DNA from: Spirochaetaceae bacterium
Lineage (GTDB): Bacteria > Spirochaetota > Spirochaetia > Treponematales > Breznakiellaceae
Direction of reading: 5' to 3'
Assembly: GCA_031290405.1 (NCBI GenBank)
Contig: JAITNO010000128.1
Location: 1 to 9,388, forward strand
Length of the DNA: 9,388 nucleotides
Numbering within the stretch: position 1 is the stretch's first letter; each line of letters begins with the position of its first letter. A program made the translations under genes and the position numbers. Below, piece after piece: positions 7,678 to 9,388 of this stretch. Below the pieces are notes generated by a model. That model was not told the DNA's origin, did no database searches, and was given only the letters and a program-made list of their open reading frames with translations.

Positions 7678-7958
7678 CCCCGTCCCGCGCCCTCCAGACC
7701 GCGTGCAAAGCCCGCATGAGCCCATGTCGAGCCAAAAAGCCCAGCGAGCCCGGCGAGCCCCCCACCGTCCCGAGCAGGCCGCCCGCGCACAAGAGCGCGC
7801 AGACCGCGCACAAGAGCGCCGCGTTTTTTTGCAGCGGCCTCCGGCGCTGCGCCCCCAGCGACAGGCTTTGTGTTCGCCGGCTGCGCTCTCCAGCTTTGGG
7901 CGTCTAGGCTATGGGTGGGAGGGGGTAAAAGGTTTCACGATAAGGTCTTTACGTGCGG
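7678..7958. other. Stretch without a recognisable gene
   Basis: Between the 21-bp array and the aspartic protease promoter I see no supported gene. The first part is extremely GC-rich and low in complexity. A 16-bp sequence occurs twice at 21-bp spacing (7783 and 7804). A run of seven T lies at 7824-7830, followed by an imperfect hairpin (GCAGC...GCTGC, about 7831-7850). Open frames here have odd composition and no family resemblance. The stretch reads as decayed or purely intergenic DNA. Confidence 0.5.
7783..7819. repeat. 16-bp direct repeat, spacing 21 bp
   Basis: CCGCGCACAAGAGCGC occurs at 7783-7798 and 7804-7819. The copies are offset by 21 bp, the same period as the array about 100 bp upstream, although the sequence is unrelated and GC-rich. 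It may reflect a local tendency to duplicate in 21-bp steps, or coincidence. Confidence 0.6.
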
Positions 7959-7987
7959 TTGATGGTTTGCGGGAATGGCAGTATAAC
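7959..7987 (+). promoter_or_regulatory. Promoter-like sequence for the aspartic protease gene
   Basis: TTGATG (7959-7964) and TATAAC (7982-7987) are separated by 17 bp, a good sigma-70 arrangement (four and five of six consensus bases). Transcription would start near 7994, at the ribosome binding site AAAGGAG (7994-8000), so the leader would be very short. The match is good, but the closeness to the start codon argues for some caution. Confidence 0.45.
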
Positions 7988-8006
7988 GGAGAGAAAGGAG
8001 AAAAAG

Positions 8007-8441
8007 ATGAGCACATTTAATGAAACGATCACCTTGACCAATGTCGGGGACAAAGTGCGGGTTAAAGTCGGCGTTCTTAAGGAAGTTCGCACGATAACGG
8101 TAGATGCCTGCGTCGACACAGGGTCGTGGAACCTCGTCATCAACGAAGAAACCCGCGCCGCGCTGGGGCTCGAACTGGACGGCACGGTCTTTTCCACACT
8201 GGCGGACGGCACAGGCAAAAAACACCCCATGACCGAGCCGGTGGAATTCCGCTGGAAAGACCGCAAATTTGCGCTTCCCGCCCAACTCATCCCCACAGCG
8301 GACGAAGTGCTCTTTGGCGCTTTGCCTATGGAATCCCTGGACCTCATGGCAGACCCGGTAGCCGAATGCCTTGTAGGCCGCCACGGCGACAAACGAGTGC
8401 ACCGGGTAAAATCAATGCAAAGAGCAAAAGCCCGTCGGTAG
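8007..8441 (+). CDS. Clan AA (retropepsin-like) aspartic protease
   Basis: The product is a small 144-aa soluble protein resembling bacterial single-domain aspartic proteases of the retropepsin type, which act as homodimers with one catalytic Asp per subunit. The active-site motif is VDTGSW, with D37-T-G39 followed by a hydrophobic NLVI stretch. The flap region is probably near TLADGTGKK (64-72). The second hydrophobic-Gly element, VLFGALPMESLDLMAD (101-116), matches the psi-loop that follows in the family. The start at ATG 8007 has AAAGGAG 6 nt upstream. The basic tail (KSMQRAKARR) extends past the conserved region. It stands alone, with a promoter-like sequence before it and a strong terminator overlapping its stop. 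I recall small proteins of this kind being common in Treponema, with no known substrate. Such genes could also derive from mobile elements, but no reverse transcriptase or integrase is present. Confidence 0.82.
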   Translation: MSTFNETITLTNVGDKVRVKVGVLKEVRTITVDACVDTGSWNLVINEETRAALGLELDGTVFSTLADGTGKKHPMTEPVEFRWKDRKFALPAQLIPTADEVLFGALPMESLDLMADPVAECLVGRHGDKRVHRVKSMQRAKARR

Positions 8442-8461
8442 ATGCCCGGCGGGCGTTTTTT
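8430..8461 (+). terminator. Intrinsic terminator after the aspartic protease
   Basis: GCCCGTCGG (8430-8438) pairs with CCGGCGGGC (8446-8454) over 9 bp with one G-U pair and a 7-nt loop. A G and six T (8456-8461) follow. The protease stop codon TAG (8439-8441) lies in the loop. On the opposite strand the stem is followed by TTTT, but the G-U pair becomes an A-C mismatch, so the plus direction is favoured, though it may also stop the convergent gene. Confidence 0.88.
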
Positions 8462-8543
8462 GGCAAGGGGAGGGCGTGGAGGTCTAAGGGGCCGCCCCCC
8501 ATCCGCAACGCATTGTCCTTCTCCTCTCGCCATTCTCTCTTCT

Positions 8544-9388
8544 CTATTCCCTATTCTTGATGTAGTCGCAGATGGCGGCGGCGGTGCGTTCCACGCCGAT
8601 GGAGCTGTCGATGCAGAGGTGGTAGCCCTGGGCGCTTGCCCATTCGAGGCCTGATATGTTCTTATAGTAGGCGGCGCGCGCCGCATCGGAGCGGGCGATG
8701 CTGTTTTTGGCTTCGTGCTCGCCGTCGCCGTAGTGTTGCATGACGTATTTTACGCGGTAGTCCTGCGGCGCGTGAATAAAGACGCGGACGAGGTCTTCGT
8801 GGTCGCGGAGCACGTAGCCGGCGGCGCGCCCGACGATGACGCAGGAGCCGCTTTCGGCAATTTTGCGGATGATCTTCTCCTGCGCGACGATGGCCTCCCG
8901 CACGACCTCGGTGCTTAGGTAGAGCTTGTGCATGACGGCCGGGGCGTTGACGTTGAGGTCGGAGATGAATTCCTTTGCCAGTCCGCTCTCCTGGGCGGCC
9001 AGAGCCGTTACCTCCTTGTAGTAGCAGGGGATGCCCAGCCGCTCGGCGACGAGCTGCCCTACGCGCTTCCCGCCGGAGCCGTGCTCGCGGGCGATGGCGA
9101 CGATCGCGCCTTTGTGGGAGGGTTTGATCGTTTGCACGTCGACCGACGCCGTTCCTTCCGTCTTCGCCTCTCCCAGCTGCTTCCACACGCGGAACAGGAC
9201 GACGCCGGTGATGAGTATGGCAAGGACGTCCGCGGCGGGGGCGGCCCAGAAGATGCCCGTTACGCCGATGTACGCGGGCAAGACGCAGGAAAAGACGATG
9301 AGGAAGACGACGTCGCGGATCATCGAGAGGGGGATGGCGGCGCTTGCCTTGCCGATGGACTGGAGGAAGATGGCGCAGGCCTTTTGGA
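8544..9388 (-). CDS. MATE transporter C-terminus fused to cytidylate-kinase-like domain, 5'-truncated
   Basis: The frame is open from the window end to the TAG at 8544-8546, leaving the last 281 or so residues. The part nearest the window edge is membrane protein: QKACAIFLQSIGKA, then two hydrophobic helices (about 26-43 and 51-68 of the visible part). This matches the final segment of MATE-family multidrug/Na+ antiporters, where the QSIGK motif precedes the last helices. A linker of about 25 residues follows. Then comes a P-loop domain of the cytidylate-kinase-like family: AREHGSGGKRVGQLVAERLG (Walker A near 100-108), the VIVGRAAGYVL segment, and arginine-containing VFIHAPQDYRVKYV and NSIARSDAARAAYY segments (LID-like). 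In cells, an inner-membrane exporter with a cytoplasmic nucleotide-binding domain is predicted. The ATG at 9321 lies inside the transporter part and is not the true start. The substrate and whether the kinase domain is active are unknown. The fusion itself is directly visible, with no frameshift. Confidence 0.85.
   Translation of the reverse strand, partial: QKACAIFLQSIGKASAAIPLSMIRDVVFLIVFSCVLPAYIGVTGIFWAAPAADVLAILITGVVLFRVWKQLGEAKTEGTASVDVQTIKPSHKGAIVAIAREHGSGGKRVGQLVAERLGIPCYYKEVTALAAQESGLAKEFISDLNVNAPAVMHKLYLSTEVVREAIVAQEKIIRKIAESGSCVIVGRAAGYVLRDHEDLVRVFIHAPQDYRVKYVMQHYGDGEHEAKNSIARSDAARAAYYKNISGLEWASAQGYHLCIDSSIGVERTAAAICDYIKNRE

Noticed and set aside
7795..7830. Intrinsic terminator ending in a seven-T run
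   Set aside because: Only a very short GCGC stem precedes the T-run; the better hairpin lies after it, on the wrong side.
7436..8020. Plus-strand open frame reading QFRLRLV heptads
   Set aside because: It is a by-product of the 21-bp period in a third frame, runs into low-complexity DNA and overlaps the promoter and start of the protease.

Overview
This window looks like chromosomal DNA from a GC-rich anaerobic bacterium. A selenocysteine elongation factor, an Hsp90-type chaperone, two tryptophan genes and a small retropepsin-like clan AA aspartic protease resemble what I remember of Treponema-like spirochaetes, especially termite-gut types. That placement rests on family memory only and is a modest-confidence inference. 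The first kilobase (pentapeptide protein plus metallo-beta-lactamase-fold protein) is visibly more AT-rich than the rest.

Layout. 1-1051 (+): the 3' part of a pentapeptide-repeat protein, tightly followed by an MBL-fold hydrolase. 1045-1086: a perfect GC-rich hairpin between convergent genes. 1089-4979 (-): an htpG-selB operon, with htpG first and only 3 nt between the genes. 4980-5217: a divergent intergenic region with a possible htpG promoter, a hairpin abutting the htpG ribosome binding site, and a G/C-run hairpin in the trpF leader. 5218-7092 (+): trpF-trpB, with no trpA after it. 7093-8006: about 0.9 kb without a convincing gene. It holds several inverted repeats, a duplicated 22-bp hairpin unit, and an AT-rich array of about 18 tandem 21-bp units (7300-7677). 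8007-8441 (+): a clan AA aspartic protease with its own promoter-like sequence and a strong intrinsic terminator. 8544-9388 (-): the C-terminal part of a protein that fuses the end of a MATE transporter to a cytidylate-kinase-like P-loop domain. It runs off the window.

Functionally, htpG-selB joins protein folding with selenocysteine decoding. trpF and trpB supply two non-adjacent steps of tryptophan synthesis. The remaining genes are single-gene accessory units. The most unusual elements are the 21-bp array, whose units keep a dyad axis at a fixed offset despite sequence divergence, and the MATE/kinase fusion. The array is open on both strands with similar heptapeptides, so its nature (RNA, DNA-binding or protein) cannot be settled from the window.
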